This document shows, piece after piece, positions 32,124 to 43,267 of a DNA stretch of 64,000 bases. A program made the position numbers and the translations under genes. The notes below the pieces were generated by a model. The model saw nothing but the letters and a program-made list of their open reading frames with translations. It ran no database searches and was not told where the DNA came from. Each line of letters opens with the position of its first letter. Position 1 is the stretch's first letter. The stretch comes from Drechslera avenae (lineage: Eukaryota; Ascomycota; Dothideomycetes; Pleosporales; Pleosporaceae): NCBI GenBank assembly GCA_034640345.1, contig JAXRVH010000046.1, positions 62,001-126,000 of the forward strand. The letters are read 5' to 3'.

Positions 32124-33707
32124 TTGGTTGGCTCAGGAGCCGGGATTGTTGCGAGGGCTAACGTTGGATCCGGCAGGTAACGGCCTATTCTGCGTTGGGG
32201 CTGATCCGCCGAGTTGGTTGTAAATGTTGCGGAAAAAAAAAAGGTTCCGTGTCGCGACAAAGAAGCACCAGGTATTAACAGTACATGGAAATGCTAGCGA
32301 AGCCGGATATCCGGTTTGCAGGTTTGTGCAGTCTTTCCAGCGCGGATATGAGCTTAGTATACACTCGGCATTACTTTTGTGATAGCGGCGGCTTTGATCA
32401 CCGGGAACTTCATAGGCGGTCGCTATGGCTTCTGGGATGTTGCTTTGGAGTGTCGCTCTGGGGTATCGTTATCGCTGCGTGGGACTGTCGCTCTAGGGCA
32501 TTCGCGTGTTCCAATGGTTTGTTTGTTTGTTTTTCGGGTAGGGGGGTACTCCAAGGTGAGGAGGCTGCGCTGTGGAAAGAGTGAGGTCCCTGGACCCAAG
32601 AAGATCGTGCTAGACACCCACAGAGCTGGAAGCGCCACCTCTGATGGACTGTGTGCGTTTGGATGATCTGCGCAAGGCCCGTACCCAGCTTTGACACTTG
32701 TGGGCCCAGCCATGGCGCGGATTGGGTGATGCACTTGTGTGAAGTCGACCAACCCAAGTTTGGGGTCAGGGCCGAAGTGGTATGGCAATGCGCGCTCAAC
32801 CGGGCTGTAGACCGGAAGTTTCTTGCGACCAGTACGGTAGAAGAATAGATTTACGTTGCAGTAAATCCATAAATGTGCAACAGCATGGCCGAACCCTCGG
32901 CCGTAAGCTTGGTGACGCCGGCAAGAGGTGTTGCAGAGTGCGAGTTTGAACATTGCCGTGCAGTATGCGAGAAAAGGGTATGGCTCCAGCTCCTATTGGA
33001 CATGCTGTATGCAGTTGACTTCAGGAGGAAGTTGTGTTGAGAGTGCAGCGGGAGGCCTGAAGCTCGGAGAACTGAAGCCGAGAGAAAGCCTCTGGTCACG
33101 CGTATGGGCTCCGGTAGATGAGCAGTGTCGGTGCAGCGACGGGCGGCTCCCGCCATTGAACTCTCACTACAAGTGGACGCAATGGCAAGGTGGGATTTCC
33201 CAGAGCTTTCCCTCAATGGCAGGTGTGTGAACAGTGACAGTACGGGGCGGTACGGCAAAGTGCGCATAGCGCCGCTGCGCGCGGTGCCCACGTGTAGGGG
33301 AACCCCTTGGGAGACGTCGCTGCCGTCCACGCTTGGCAAGCGGTGGAGCCTAGTCGAGCCGCTCAAAAATCTGTCATCGGGATCAAAATGCGGTAATTTC
33401 CATGCTTCAATCCACGACTCGTGCGGGAGTGAGGCTTCGCTTGTTTGCGTCAATGCGTGCTGAAACTTTTTGACCAACAGGAACGCTCAAACGGCGTCGA
33501 CATGTGAAAGGTGTGAGGGGCCCTCTTCACTAATTGGCACTACTCTCGTCGCAAGCTACACCACAAACACACTGGAAATCAATGCAAGTACCGGGTAAAA
33601 ATTGGTGTGTATTGCAGCTAAAACATGCTCCAACTCTGAAAGTTTACTCAACGTGTGACAACAGGGTGCCTATACAAATGCCCCACCGCGCAGCCGTTTG
33701 AAACCCC
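32124..33707. other. 1.6 kb region without a supported gene
   Basis: Long frames on the minus strand (33477-32851 and 32953-32423) begin at non-ATG codons or overlap in several frames and show no motif or signal peptide. An A-run at about 32232-32241 lies in the promoter of the rhodopsin-like gene. Nothing else recognised. Confidence 0.45.
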
Positions 33708-34805
33708 TCACTGCCTATGCCCCAGGCCCCTCCAAAACGTTTTGACCTCTGCACGAACATCTCTCTGGACCCTGCCCTCCTGCCAGACATCGCCCTGTCT
33801 CTCCAGCATGTCACTCCATTCCTTCAGCAACTCACTCCTCCCGTCCCGCCCCGCGAAATGCACCAGGTAATCCCCTCTTCTTACGTAAAGTTCCTCTAGT
33901 CCAGCTACATTCCGCCTTGTATCGAACAAGTTTGCTCCGCCTTGCTCGTAGCCATTGAACCAGTGCTGCGGTACGTATCGCGCTTGGTCTTTGAACTCGT
34001 CGGTACCAAGGACATGCTCCATGGCCGACTGTTCAGTGAAGGGAAGGTCAACGTCAGGTCTGTAGTGTCTGAACGCGAGGATGGCGGTAAAGAGGTCAAT
34101 AGCCCAAGCATTGACACGAACCAAGAAGATGCCGTTGTTGAGGCCGTTCCAGTCTTGAGTAACGAGCATGTGTGTCTCGTTCTTCTGAAGTTGCTTCACA
34201 TCATCGCTGCTGCTGCGGCGGCGGCGGCGCCACCACGAACCGAGGCTCGATTCGTCTGATGGCGGCAGAAAGCTCGTTATCGGTCGGCACTGGTCGAGGA
34301 TGAGCGTGTCCCGATCAACCCATTGTATCCACTCCAGTCGATCTTTCTCAGCCTTGAGCATCTCCTGCATGAGAAGATCAAGTATGAATGCTGGCTTGTT
34401 CCACAAGTCATCGACCATTGCATCGCACATGACCCTGACCTCTGTGCCATGGACCAGAGCGTGAAGGAGATGTGTCCGTAATGCCCTTTGGTAGTGCTCT
34501 TTTGGCTCGCCAAATTGCGCAGTGACGGTTGCGACGCGTGCTCGTCCCGTCGTGAATGGCGAGTACTTTCGACATACGACGCGCTTTGCGGCAGCTTCTT
34601 CGTGGAACTGAGGCAATGTTTCCGGTAAACATCTCGAGTTGCCATGGGCAGTAAATTGCGGTTTCCAGAGGGTCCGTGGTCCCTGGTACGACACGGGAAA
34701 GGTGTTCATTGTCACATGATACCAGAGGACGGAAGGAAAGCCAATGAGAAAAAGAGCTAGCCAGACAAAGAACTTGCTGGTGAGGAATCTCGACGATGCA
34801 TACAT
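33708..34805 (-). CDS. GMA12/MNN10-type (GT34) glycosyltransferase
   Basis: Intronless, 365 residues from the ATG at 34805. The frame is open farther upstream but that part starts without ATG. A type II membrane anchor is at about 12-29 (FFVWLALFLIGFPSVLWYH). The luminal domain carries RVATVTAQFGEP, the metal-binding triplet in WIQWVDRDTLILD (DRD at 164-166) and DWNGLNNGIFLVR, all GT34 landmarks. A low-complexity WWRRRRRSSSDD insert lies between them. Members add alpha-galactose or alpha-mannose to glycans in the Golgi (S. pombe Gma12, yeast Mnn10/Mnn11). Donor and acceptor cannot be told. Confident in the family, moderately in the start. Confidence 0.85.
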   Translation of the reverse strand: MYASSRFLTSKFFVWLALFLIGFPSVLWYHVTMNTFPVSYQGPRTLWKPQFTAHGNSRCLPETLPQFHEEAAAKRVVCRKYSPFTTGRARVATVTAQFGEPKEHYQRALRTHLLHALVHGTEVRVMCDAMVDDLWNKPAFILDLLMQEMLKAEKDRLEWIQWVDRDTLILDQCRPITSFLPPSDESSLGSWWRRRRRSSSDDVKQLQKNETHMLVTQDWNGLNNGIFLVRVNAWAIDLFTAILAFRHYRPDVDLPFTEQSAMEHVLGTDEFKDQARYVPQHWFNGYEQGGANLFDTRRNVAGLEELYVRRGDYLVHFAGRDGRSELLKEWSDMLERQGDVWQEGRVQRDVRAEVKTFWRGLGHRQ

Positions 34806-36570
34806 TGCGGATAACGACAGGAAACGAATCTGAAGCAAGTGTTCTTGAGTTTGAGGCTGTATTACGCTCACTCAGCCCAGCCTCATGTAAAGAAAGAGAA
34901 GGGGAGTTTGAATGAATTACCAAGGTGATCCAAGACGCGCCCAAGGAGGTAGAAAATAGTAGATGACGAGTCCCACGACCCCTTAGTCGCCTTGGAAATA
35001 CTTGGATGCACATACAGGCAAGCCCAGGTGTACTCGTACATCTATCCACGGCTGCCCCGGACTAACCACGTTGGCGTCTTCATCCCAAAAGCTTGACGTT
35101 GCTTGTGTTCAACACACAGACTCCGATTTCCGGTGTACACCGATATCTATACTAGCCATTCTGGCCACTAATTTTATTGGCTGGCCAAAATTACAGCCTG
35201 TGCGGCGATCGGGCTTGACAATCAATTGTTGATAGTCAAGACGTAATAGCGAACAATCGTCCACGGATATGGTGGATATAGCAGTTTTTACTTTTCTAGA
35301 TCATTTTCGGGGCATATCCAGAGTCAGAACTTCGCATCGTCGACATGATCAATGAACTCAAAAGCTCGCAATTCCAAGATCTGATGCCAGCCTGCCATGC
35401 TGGATGGAAGTTGTCTGCTCGGGGAGATTTCTTGGCTGGACGAGTTTCTTGGCTCGTCAGCAACAGCGTCACTCCTTGTGCAGCTGAAACGTGCTGAATT
35501 CTCCAATTCCATGCTTGGCGGACTGGAATACGATGCGGATACGAACTACTCTCAGTATACCTTGGCGACTACATCTCTTGATGCGCATGGCTTGCATGGT
35601 ACCTGTTGAGACGACTCAGCTTTGCGCAGTGTTCAAGGGGACGCGTTGCCAATAGGTAGGGCATCGTGATGGTATCTTGGCGACTAATGCCCCTGAAGTA
35701 CATGATGTAAACGATACGATACCCGCTGAGCCTCTGGGCCTCTCACTATACCTCGGTCTCTGCCGTGTTGGAGGCATGTCATGTTATGTTAAAACGAGGG
35801 ACATTTCTGGAGCCATCTTACCTTGCAACACCATATCACAACAACAAAGTACAGAGTTCTTTTACAAACTCTGCGTTGCATTAATCAGTATGGAGATTAT
35901 ATCACTGATTCTTTTTCTTTATTTCAAGAGCTGTTGTGGTGTTAAAGGGAAACAGAAAAACTAGCTTATAAAGTGACTTGTTATTCCCTTCCATGACTGA
36001 TATGGAAGCGTCGTTACTACTAGGAAACTAGGTAGAATATCGCAATTGTACTTTGGTATCTACACCATCAAGAAGCATTCAGCGCACATTTGACTCAATC
36101 CCCGCTCCCCGAACCCATTATTTTTCCTCAATGTTCACAAACACACACAACTTGTAACCGCTGCAAAGCGCCTACTTCCTCTCCAAGGCGACCAGTTTTG
36201 AGCTTCTAATCTCAGTACGGCCTCCATTAGACGTTGCATGTTGGGGCCGTCGGATGTACAGGATAGCTTGAAATCACCAGCTCAGCGGCTTACCCGTAAA
36301 CAACTCCAAGATTTAGGATAGTCGGAACAAAGCAACGACTAGCAATTACGGAACGCCATGCCTGTGTGATTGCTTTGTGTTACCCGCCATGTGTTGTTCG
36401 GCTATTTTCGGCAACGTCATCATTACGCCCCACGTTGCCATATCTAGTTAAGACAAGTCCGTTGGTCAGAGTCCGCGCCTTCCAGTTATTTCGTGGCCTG
36501 GTGTTTTACAGTTACTATATTTATTACAAAATTGGTAGTCCTTCCATCAAAGCAATACAGTCCAGCTTCA
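34806..36570. other. 1.8 kb region without a supported gene
   Basis: Short frames only (for example 35677-35964 plus), none with motifs or splice-supported partners. No repeat recognised. Confidence 0.45.
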
Positions 36571-36659
36571 TCTTCAGTCGTATAGTGGTTAGTATTTCTG
36601 CTTGTCATCGTCTTGACGGCAATTCGCAGGAGACCTGGGTTCAATTCCCAGCTGGAGAG
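36571..36659 (+). tRNA. tRNA-Asp (anticodon GUC) with a 17-base intron
   Basis: Cloverleaf read by eye: acceptor stem TCTTCAG / CTGGAGA with discriminator G at 36659. The D-arm is GTATAGTGGTTAGTAT, the anticodon stem TCTGC / GCAGG and the T-arm CTGGG-TTCAATT-CCCAG. Anticodon GTC is at 36604-36606, followed by A37. A 17-base intron (36608-36624) sits at the canonical position 37/38; it contains TTGAC, which can pair with the anticodon as nuclear tRNA introns do. A poly-T terminator follows. The mature tRNA would be 72 bases before CCA addition. An accidental open frame spans this locus. Confidence 0.93.
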
Positions 36660-36672
36660 CATTGCATCTATC

Positions 36673-36688
36673 TTTTTGTCTTTTTTTT
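36673..36688 (+). terminator. RNA polymerase III terminator of tRNA-Asp
   Basis: T5 at 36673-36677 and T8 at 36681-36688, starting 14 bases after the tRNA end. Confidence 0.8.
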
Positions 36689-37803
36689 GCTTTTTTAGCT
36701 CCGTAGGATGATGGACGCAAGTACAAAGGACATCTGTTTTTGCATTTAGATATTTCACGAAGCGCACATGCTTTTGATTATTTAGTATCACAAACGCTAT
36801 GCGTTTACAGTGAGTGCTGGAAACGTCTACCTTGTTCGTGGTGGTATATCCGCATACTTCATGGTAGCACAAAAACCTTCCAGACCACCTGATCGGTAGC
36901 TACGTCGTCGCCAGCGAGTTTTATCCAAGCTCCGTCTTCTAATCTGTTTCTTCTGGAGAGGGTTGTGGTCTGTCTTTGCCGCTATCTCATCACTCCGATG
37001 ACTTCTCCTAGGGCCCTGTGAACTACTATACAGTCAACTCCGCTGTCCAACTTCCAGCTTCATATTTTTCGGTGACACTCTATTCATTGTATTATTATAG
37101 CTGCGTTCTTCCATGTCGATAGGAAGTAGGTCCTCCTGAATCCATTCGTTCCTGTCGTCCCCCTTTGTCTATCCCAACAGTTACTCTCATCGTGATACCA
37201 AGGCGTTAGGTGTATACGTTCTATTTCTCTATAATGCGCAGTTGCAGTACACATGCTACATCTTCTAATCATAGTCACAGCAGGTACGGTAATGTGTACA
37301 ATCTTTCGCTGTCATTAGCAAGATGTATTTTGATGAAAAATTGAACAGAGTGAACTGGTCACTAAGCTGCAAAGTCTCACCATTCACTACTCAGTTTAGC
37401 AAGAATTGGAGAAACGGCACTACGGAGGAAACTTACAGGACGCCCCTGGAGACGCCAGTGAAAAAAAAGTCTGTAGCCGAGTGTATGTGGAAAAAAGGGT
37501 GTGACCCGTTCATGTAAGGTCCAAGTAGACGTATTCGCAACTTGAAGAGGAAATGTGATATATTAGAAAAAAATAGGATTATTTAGAAATTGTGCTCACT
37601 GTCGTCATCAAAAGCAGCTTTGTCCGACATTAGCCTCAGGGTTTGTCCTATCCACGAATGCCACTAATTTGCTAAAAGGCACGTTTTTGGCCCACTTCCA
37701 TCCCGTCCGGCTTTTGAGCTCGCGGTCCATAATCTCCTTGGGCCAGATAGTTGAACTGGAATCCAAGTCTTGGTCGATGTGTAAAGCGTTTACGACTCAA
37801 GTT
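36689..37803. other. 1.1 kb region, no gene seen
   Basis: AT-rich, only short frames. No motif or repeat recognised. Confidence 0.5.
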
Positions 37804-39006
37804 TTAGTGGATTGAGCAAGTTTTACTGCCACTCATCGAACAACTGATCGCTTTCGAGCTCTTTGAGCATTCGCAGAAGGACATGGCCGCTTCGCTGCGA
37901 AGTAATATGAGTGTCTGAGCGGCGTTGCGCTCGGCATGATCCACGTCAATATAGTCGCGATGGAAGCCGAATAACGTATGCAAGCCCCAAAGGCAACCCA
38001 TTGTTTCAATCTTCCAGACGTGGCTTTCGCCGTCGGGGCCATCCAAGTCTAATGTCCAGCTGATGCGTTCGCGTCTCATTTTGCAAAGGCTGTCTTCCAG
38101 ATGGCTGTAGGTGTAGTAGTGCCTGTTTTTCGTGTCCTCCATTAGCAACCTGAGGGCTCTCTCTTCTCGAAAGACATTCATCAGCATAAGCTTCCAGGGG
38201 ATGAGTCGGATAGATAGGTTCTTCCCGGATTCATCATCACACTCCACCAATTCGATGCCGACGCCATCTCCACTACCAACTTGGAGAGCCGTAGGCCCTC
38301 CTTTGACGCACCAACGTAGTTGTCCATGTACTGCAGGCCTCTCCTCAAGATCTAGACACTGCCTCGTGTGCTTCCACCATGCGTCTTCCGGCCTAAACTC
38401 GCCACCCCTATCCGTACGAAAGCTTCAAACTAAAGAGTCATCTATGCGGAAATGTGCCCCCTTTGGGCTCCCATGCTGCCTTGCCTCCGGGCTGGCCGTC
38501 CATACGATCAAATGTCGCTCTGAGCAAGGCAAATTCCCCATAGTCCTTTGCATTCAGATGCTCGAAGGGCTAATCTTCTTTCGGACCGAGGTAGCCAATC
38601 AACTCCACACGCTGGGTTGTGTGATACAAGACACGTGTATCAATATCCCTCTTGATGACGCTGAATAGTAAACGAAGATCCAGAATATCAACAGGGTCAG
38701 CGTGTTGGAGTACGGTGAGAGTTAGTTCGGGTGGGATACGGAGCGTAGAGACGGCGGCGGGAGCTACATGGCATGCTGTAATTGGATCAACGATCGTTTC
38801 GCGATCATGGTTCTTTGCGGGTGCCTGTGTATTCGTGGAACACGTGACCATGTCTTCATCTTCTTCATCGTCATTCAAAACGACTCGTCGCATTCTCTTA
38901 CGAGGAATCTTGCAGAGAGAGAGAGAAAGTTGGTGGGAGGTTGTATATCGTCTTGCTCACTATCAGAGTCCGCTGTGGTTACGTGCCGCTTGCGTAGATT
39001 GATCAT
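37804..39006 (-). pseudogene. Broken F-box-like gene
   Basis: The first frame (38893-38573) encodes an acidic N-terminus (NDDEEDEDM) and an F-box-like segment (LRIPPELTLTVLQHADPVDILDLRLLF), then stops at a TAG (38572-38570). A different frame is open from 38424 to 37804 (about 206 codons, from RTDRGGEFRPEDAWWKH to the stop), just after a TGA at 38427-38425. It encodes the polar, Trp-containing body expected downstream of such F-boxes. No GT-AG intron joins the two frames. A third frame upstream (ATG at 39006) gives MINLRKRHVTTADSDSEQDD and loses register at a CT repeat (about 38914-38926). It is best explained as one gene disrupted by a microsatellite frameshift, a stop and a second frameshift. 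F-box proteins are SCF ubiquitin ligase adaptors. An unusual splice form remains possible. Confidence 0.5.
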
Positions 39007-39746
39007 GGTCGTTTTCTCTGCTGGATTGGGGAGAACGAAGAAGGAAGGATGTGTACACCGTTGTTGCTAAGAACAAAAGAAGTTACGGGACAGAGGTATG
39101 TGCGATGATGATCGCCAATTAGCTCAATCAGCCACTCCACAATTTGGCCGGGTGTGCAGTCGTCTTTTATAGCACGACAACATCCAAGATCAATGACACT
39201 TTACTTCCACTGCTGGCTTGGCACAACCACATGCAATCACGTATTAACATCGTTTTTACGACTTTTTGTGTTTGCCGGGTAGCGGCTTTGTTACCCGTTT
39301 GGATTTTTTCTTTTCAGATTTGTGATACCCCTATAGCATCAGAAAACAACACTTCGCTTCACCAGGTCCCCGCAGTATGGTCCATGACATCACCGCTCTA
39401 TACCCAGACATCCAGTTGTCACTGGAGGTGGGAGAAAAGATGAGCCGCTTCCAAGAAGTGAAGCTTCCCTTATCGTTTGGATTCTGGTAATCATGTTGTT
39501 CTAGCAATTTTTTGAGTTTTAGCCAGCGTTTCTGGTAGGTTTATTAGAAATACTTGACATGGCATGACTAACCCAACAGAGAGAGAAAGACGTTGGCGAC
39601 GAGAAATCTCCTTTGTTATCAGCAATGGCTGTATTTGCATATCTTAGCAACAAAGTACGGAGATTACATTTAAATCTGTGCTGAAAGAGCAAGCAGTCAC
39701 AGGGCTGTGAGTGCGCTGCTTAAAAATCCAACTCACAGAGAATCTC
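39007..39746. other. Intergenic, no gene seen
   Basis: Between the broken F-box gene and the 3' end of the FAD oxidoreductase. Nothing recognised. Confidence 0.5.
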
Positions 39747-41270
39747 CTAAGTCTTCAAATCCTCCAAAAGCCTCTTCAAGACGGTGTCGGTAAAAGCCCA
39801 AACAGTTGAGCTGTATGGCACAGCCCAGGCGTACCCAGTATACCAAATGTGCCTGTAGCCTTGCAAGGCGTACAGCTCTTGTACGAACCCCGCTCGTAGT
39901 TGCTCTGCTGATTGCTTCCAATGGGGCCGAGTATGGTCTGAGGCAGCCTTGAATACAGTCGCGCATTTGCCTGCGATAGTCCCTACGTCTTGAAGTTTCT
40001 TGATACTTTTCCTTGTCAAGTCTTTGATCTCGTCCACAGTGAGTGTGTAGTTGGCGCCGAAAACTACCCTAAATAGTCCTAGGCCAGATGGACCGGTGGA
40101 GTCCAAACGCAGACTGTACGGCCAGTCTTTCAACGAAAGCTGATTCGATGGTACGATTGCTGAAGGTAGATATGTGATGGAGTAGTTTTCGGGCAAGCAA
40201 GGCGCCTTTACGATGCCGACCAACTCGCCGCCTTCGGCCCATGCTGAGAAAACAGCCGTCTCTTTACTGTCAAGGTGGAAGGGAGCGAGGTTCTTCAGAC
40301 TTGGGCCTGCAGTGTACAGCACACGGCGTGCTTTGATAACATATTCGACATCTCCTTGTGTCACAGACAGCTCTACCCCGTTTGATGTTCTTTTTACATT
40401 TCTCACAGTACTTGACAACAAGACATCGGATCCGAGAAGTGCGAGCGCGCGTTGGTACAGAATCCCGTTATTATCAACCGGTTGAAAGAGTGTACCATCT
40501 AGTACGTCTATATTCTAGTGTTAGTGTTACCCAATAAACTAAGCTTCAGCCTGATGTGAGCAAGCGTGTGCTTAGACCAGACCATACAACTTACCTTTTG
40601 TAAGCGACCATCCAAAAGCTCGGAAAATATCTAACGTTAAGAGATGACGAATGCCACCATACCCGACTCCAGATATTGTGACAATCCTTGGGATAGCCGC
40701 TTCGATTTGATATTTCTTCGCAAAATCCTCAAACGGTATAAGAAAATCTGCAGGAAGGGCTGACGGCAGCGGAAAGTCCCAATAACCAGGCTCCAACAAA
40801 TCTTTGTATTTGGATGTGATATTGAGCCATGTCTTGAAAGCCTCATTTGTTGCGTTGGCACTTGGTGCGATGTAACCTTTGAGTTCCTTGCCAGTTTCGA
40901 CATCGACATTTAGTGCTGTCAGTCTCTTGGAGGAAAAGGGCTGTGTAGGGATCCCAAAACGCGCGAAGAATCCGAGAGCCGGACCATATGGTAAGTACGA
41001 CTGCACTCCGTAGTTGATTGTGTAGTTAGTCCCGGGGACAGGATAAGTACTGGTATGGCCGCCCAGGTTCAGTTTGGGTTCGATAAGCACAATGCTCTTA
41101 TTGAAGTCCTCTCGGAGCCGGACGGCTGCATACGTGCCAGACGCCCCTCCACCAATGATTGCAACATCTTTGACGAGTTCGATTGGCTTTGAAGTACGGT
41201 AGCTATCAGCAGATGCTGATACAGCGCAGGGTATTAGAAACAAAGACACGACGCTAGACAGTGAGATCAT
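39747..41270 (-). CDS. Secreted FAD-dependent oxidoreductase (flavin amine oxidase-like)
   Basis: Exons 41270-40595 and 40507-39747 give 478 residues. The 87-base intron (GTAAGT ... ATAG) keeps the frame as TKDVLDGTLFQPVD. The frame runs on to 41291 but starts there without ATG; ATG 41270 begins a signal peptide (MISLSSVVSLFLIPCAVSA). An FAD-binding Rossmann motif VAIIGGGASGTYAAVRL is at 37-53, with IEPKLNLGGHTSTY after strand 2. The rest matches the fungal NAD(P)-binding Rossmann/flavin amine oxidoreductase group that includes beta-cyclopiazonate dehydrogenase. It ends YTGYAWAVPYSSTVWAFTDTVLKRL, resembling the C-terminal FAD contact. Secretion suggests an extracellular or vesicular oxidation. 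No biosynthetic partner genes are nearby. Substrate unknown. Confidence 0.85.
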
Positions 41271-43267
41271 TGCGAAATTGAGATTAATCACACTGCGTGG
41301 GCCGCCCAGGCATTTCTATAGAGGCCTTAAATAGTGAGATGCGCTGATGGAACGCCTCGAGACGCAAGTGGGACGCAGTCTATATTGATATGAGTTAGCT
41401 GCAAGATGGATTCTTGTATCCATGTGACAAGAAACTACTCGAGGCATTGGAGGGATCCCCAGATAGTGCTGGTTTTCGACCCAAGCGATTAGTAAGTATG
41501 CATCTGAAGCCCTTTTGCAAAGAAAGGTTCCATTCAGGCTAAGATTTTCAATCACAGGCACGGAATGACGCTCCAATGAGGAAAGCGTATATCTGCATGT
41601 AGCGAGCCTGGATTCCGCTGCTGTCCAAGGATATCTCAGCCCCAGCCACATATGCACGTAGCGTCGCATTCGGCATATGGGTCTGTATTCAGCAATTTTG
41701 ACGACAAATCAACCAAGCACATGTAAAGCTCAGTTCGCACCTGCAGTTGGCAAATGTGTTGAGCTGTAGGCGTAATTGAGTCGCTTGGAAGAAGGGCGTG
41801 TCTCGTAGCACTCAACGATGATGTGCCAACTACGATACGCACCTATCAGATTATCGGGGACCTTTATGGACAATGTAAAACATCTAGACGAGTGCGACAG
41901 AGTTCAGTGATGATGGAAATTATCGGTAGTGTTTCCACGCAGCCAGAGGGGTAAGGCGGGGGAGGCGGCCGGCAGAGGTACCCGCGGTCATCCATGCCGG
42001 GACTAACGGCATATACCTATACGAGCAATCTGCAGAGATGAGAAGCAACAGAAAAATCCTGTTATCGCATCGATATAATGGGAATTACAATACGTTTGGA
42101 TGAGACGGTACTGTATCAGTGGCTCCTTCCGTTTGTAACCACATTCGGCATGCTAACGGCCGGAAGAGCTTGATCTCTCCCTGGATACACGACCTGAAGT
42201 AGTTACGTTTACTGCTTCTAGGCCTTTTGTACAGAGGATTACCAGATAATATCCAATTTAACATGTAGAACTTGTCGGAAATTTATTCTTCTTACTCGAG
42301 ACCGCATTATTACAACAGAGGCGCTTTGTCGCATGACTACATAGACATGGACTAGGCCAAGTATTTATATCGCTTTCTTCTGAGGAGAACATGGTGTTCC
42401 AGACTTGATACGATAATGTTTATTTGTCTCATACACTTTGTACGCATCACAAGAAGGGAGATCATGTATGATACATACGACAAGTCACGACACTATACAT
42501 AATCAGAAAGACATTGATAAAAAAGCTTGATATGTTTCGCCAGTAACAAGGAACATAGTATTATAGGATAGTATGGTCTGTTTACAAAGTATGCCACGGC
42601 GTTTTCGCGGTTGGGAGCCAGTAAGTATCGTGTGTAGTGTTGCATGAACAGGTTGTAGTGTCCATGCTGGGCCAGGTAGTTAGATATATGGAGACCAAGA
42701 CGACGAAATCAAGTGTCTAATGTAACAAGTTTATTGAGCGAATCAAGTAGCATCGGTCACTGTCCATGTGTGCAAAGTGGAGAAAAAAAATCAGCATGCC
42801 AGGCGGGTTTTTACGTTTTCACCAATGATCGACAGACGATCATAATCAGAATTTAGTCACCAGTGGCGAAAGCAAAAGAGAAGCTTCATATGAATGATTC
42901 AAGGAGATTGTTTTCTACTATGTACAGCAACGAGATGTCCTCTACGAGGTGCACACTCTCGTCTATAGTGTCCGACTGATTCAGGTATGCATACGAGATG
43001 GTCCTCTCTGTCCTTCCCCACTCCAGCCGGTCAATGCAATGAGTGATAAAGTATTGACAGCGAAATTAAGCTCCGACCACTAGATCCACTCGACGACAAA
43101 AAAAAGGAAAAGTGCCTTGTCCATGGTGGAGACGCATGGCTTCATTAAGTGAGGGGGGACAAGGCCCGAAGAAAAGACAGAAATGCCGTGAATACTTTTC
43201 CGACCTTGCTCCTCTAAGAAGGGGTATCATACAAACGCAACACTCTCAAACAATGGGTGCACTCGCT
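41271..43267. other. 2 kb region without a supported gene
   Basis: Only one frame above 100 codons (41669-41316 minus), without motif. AT-rich with many stops at 42000-43200, possibly an old degraded repeat. The last part is the 3' region of the subtilisin gene. Confidence 0.45.

Noticed and set aside
32851..33477. 208-codon minus-strand frame
   Set aside because: Begins at TTG rather than ATG, has no motif and no supporting splice sites.
28223..34805. Secondary-metabolite or catabolic cluster across isochorismatase, PEBP, rhodopsin-like and GT34 genes
   Set aside because: No core synthase, transporter or regulator is present and the genes belong to unrelated processes.
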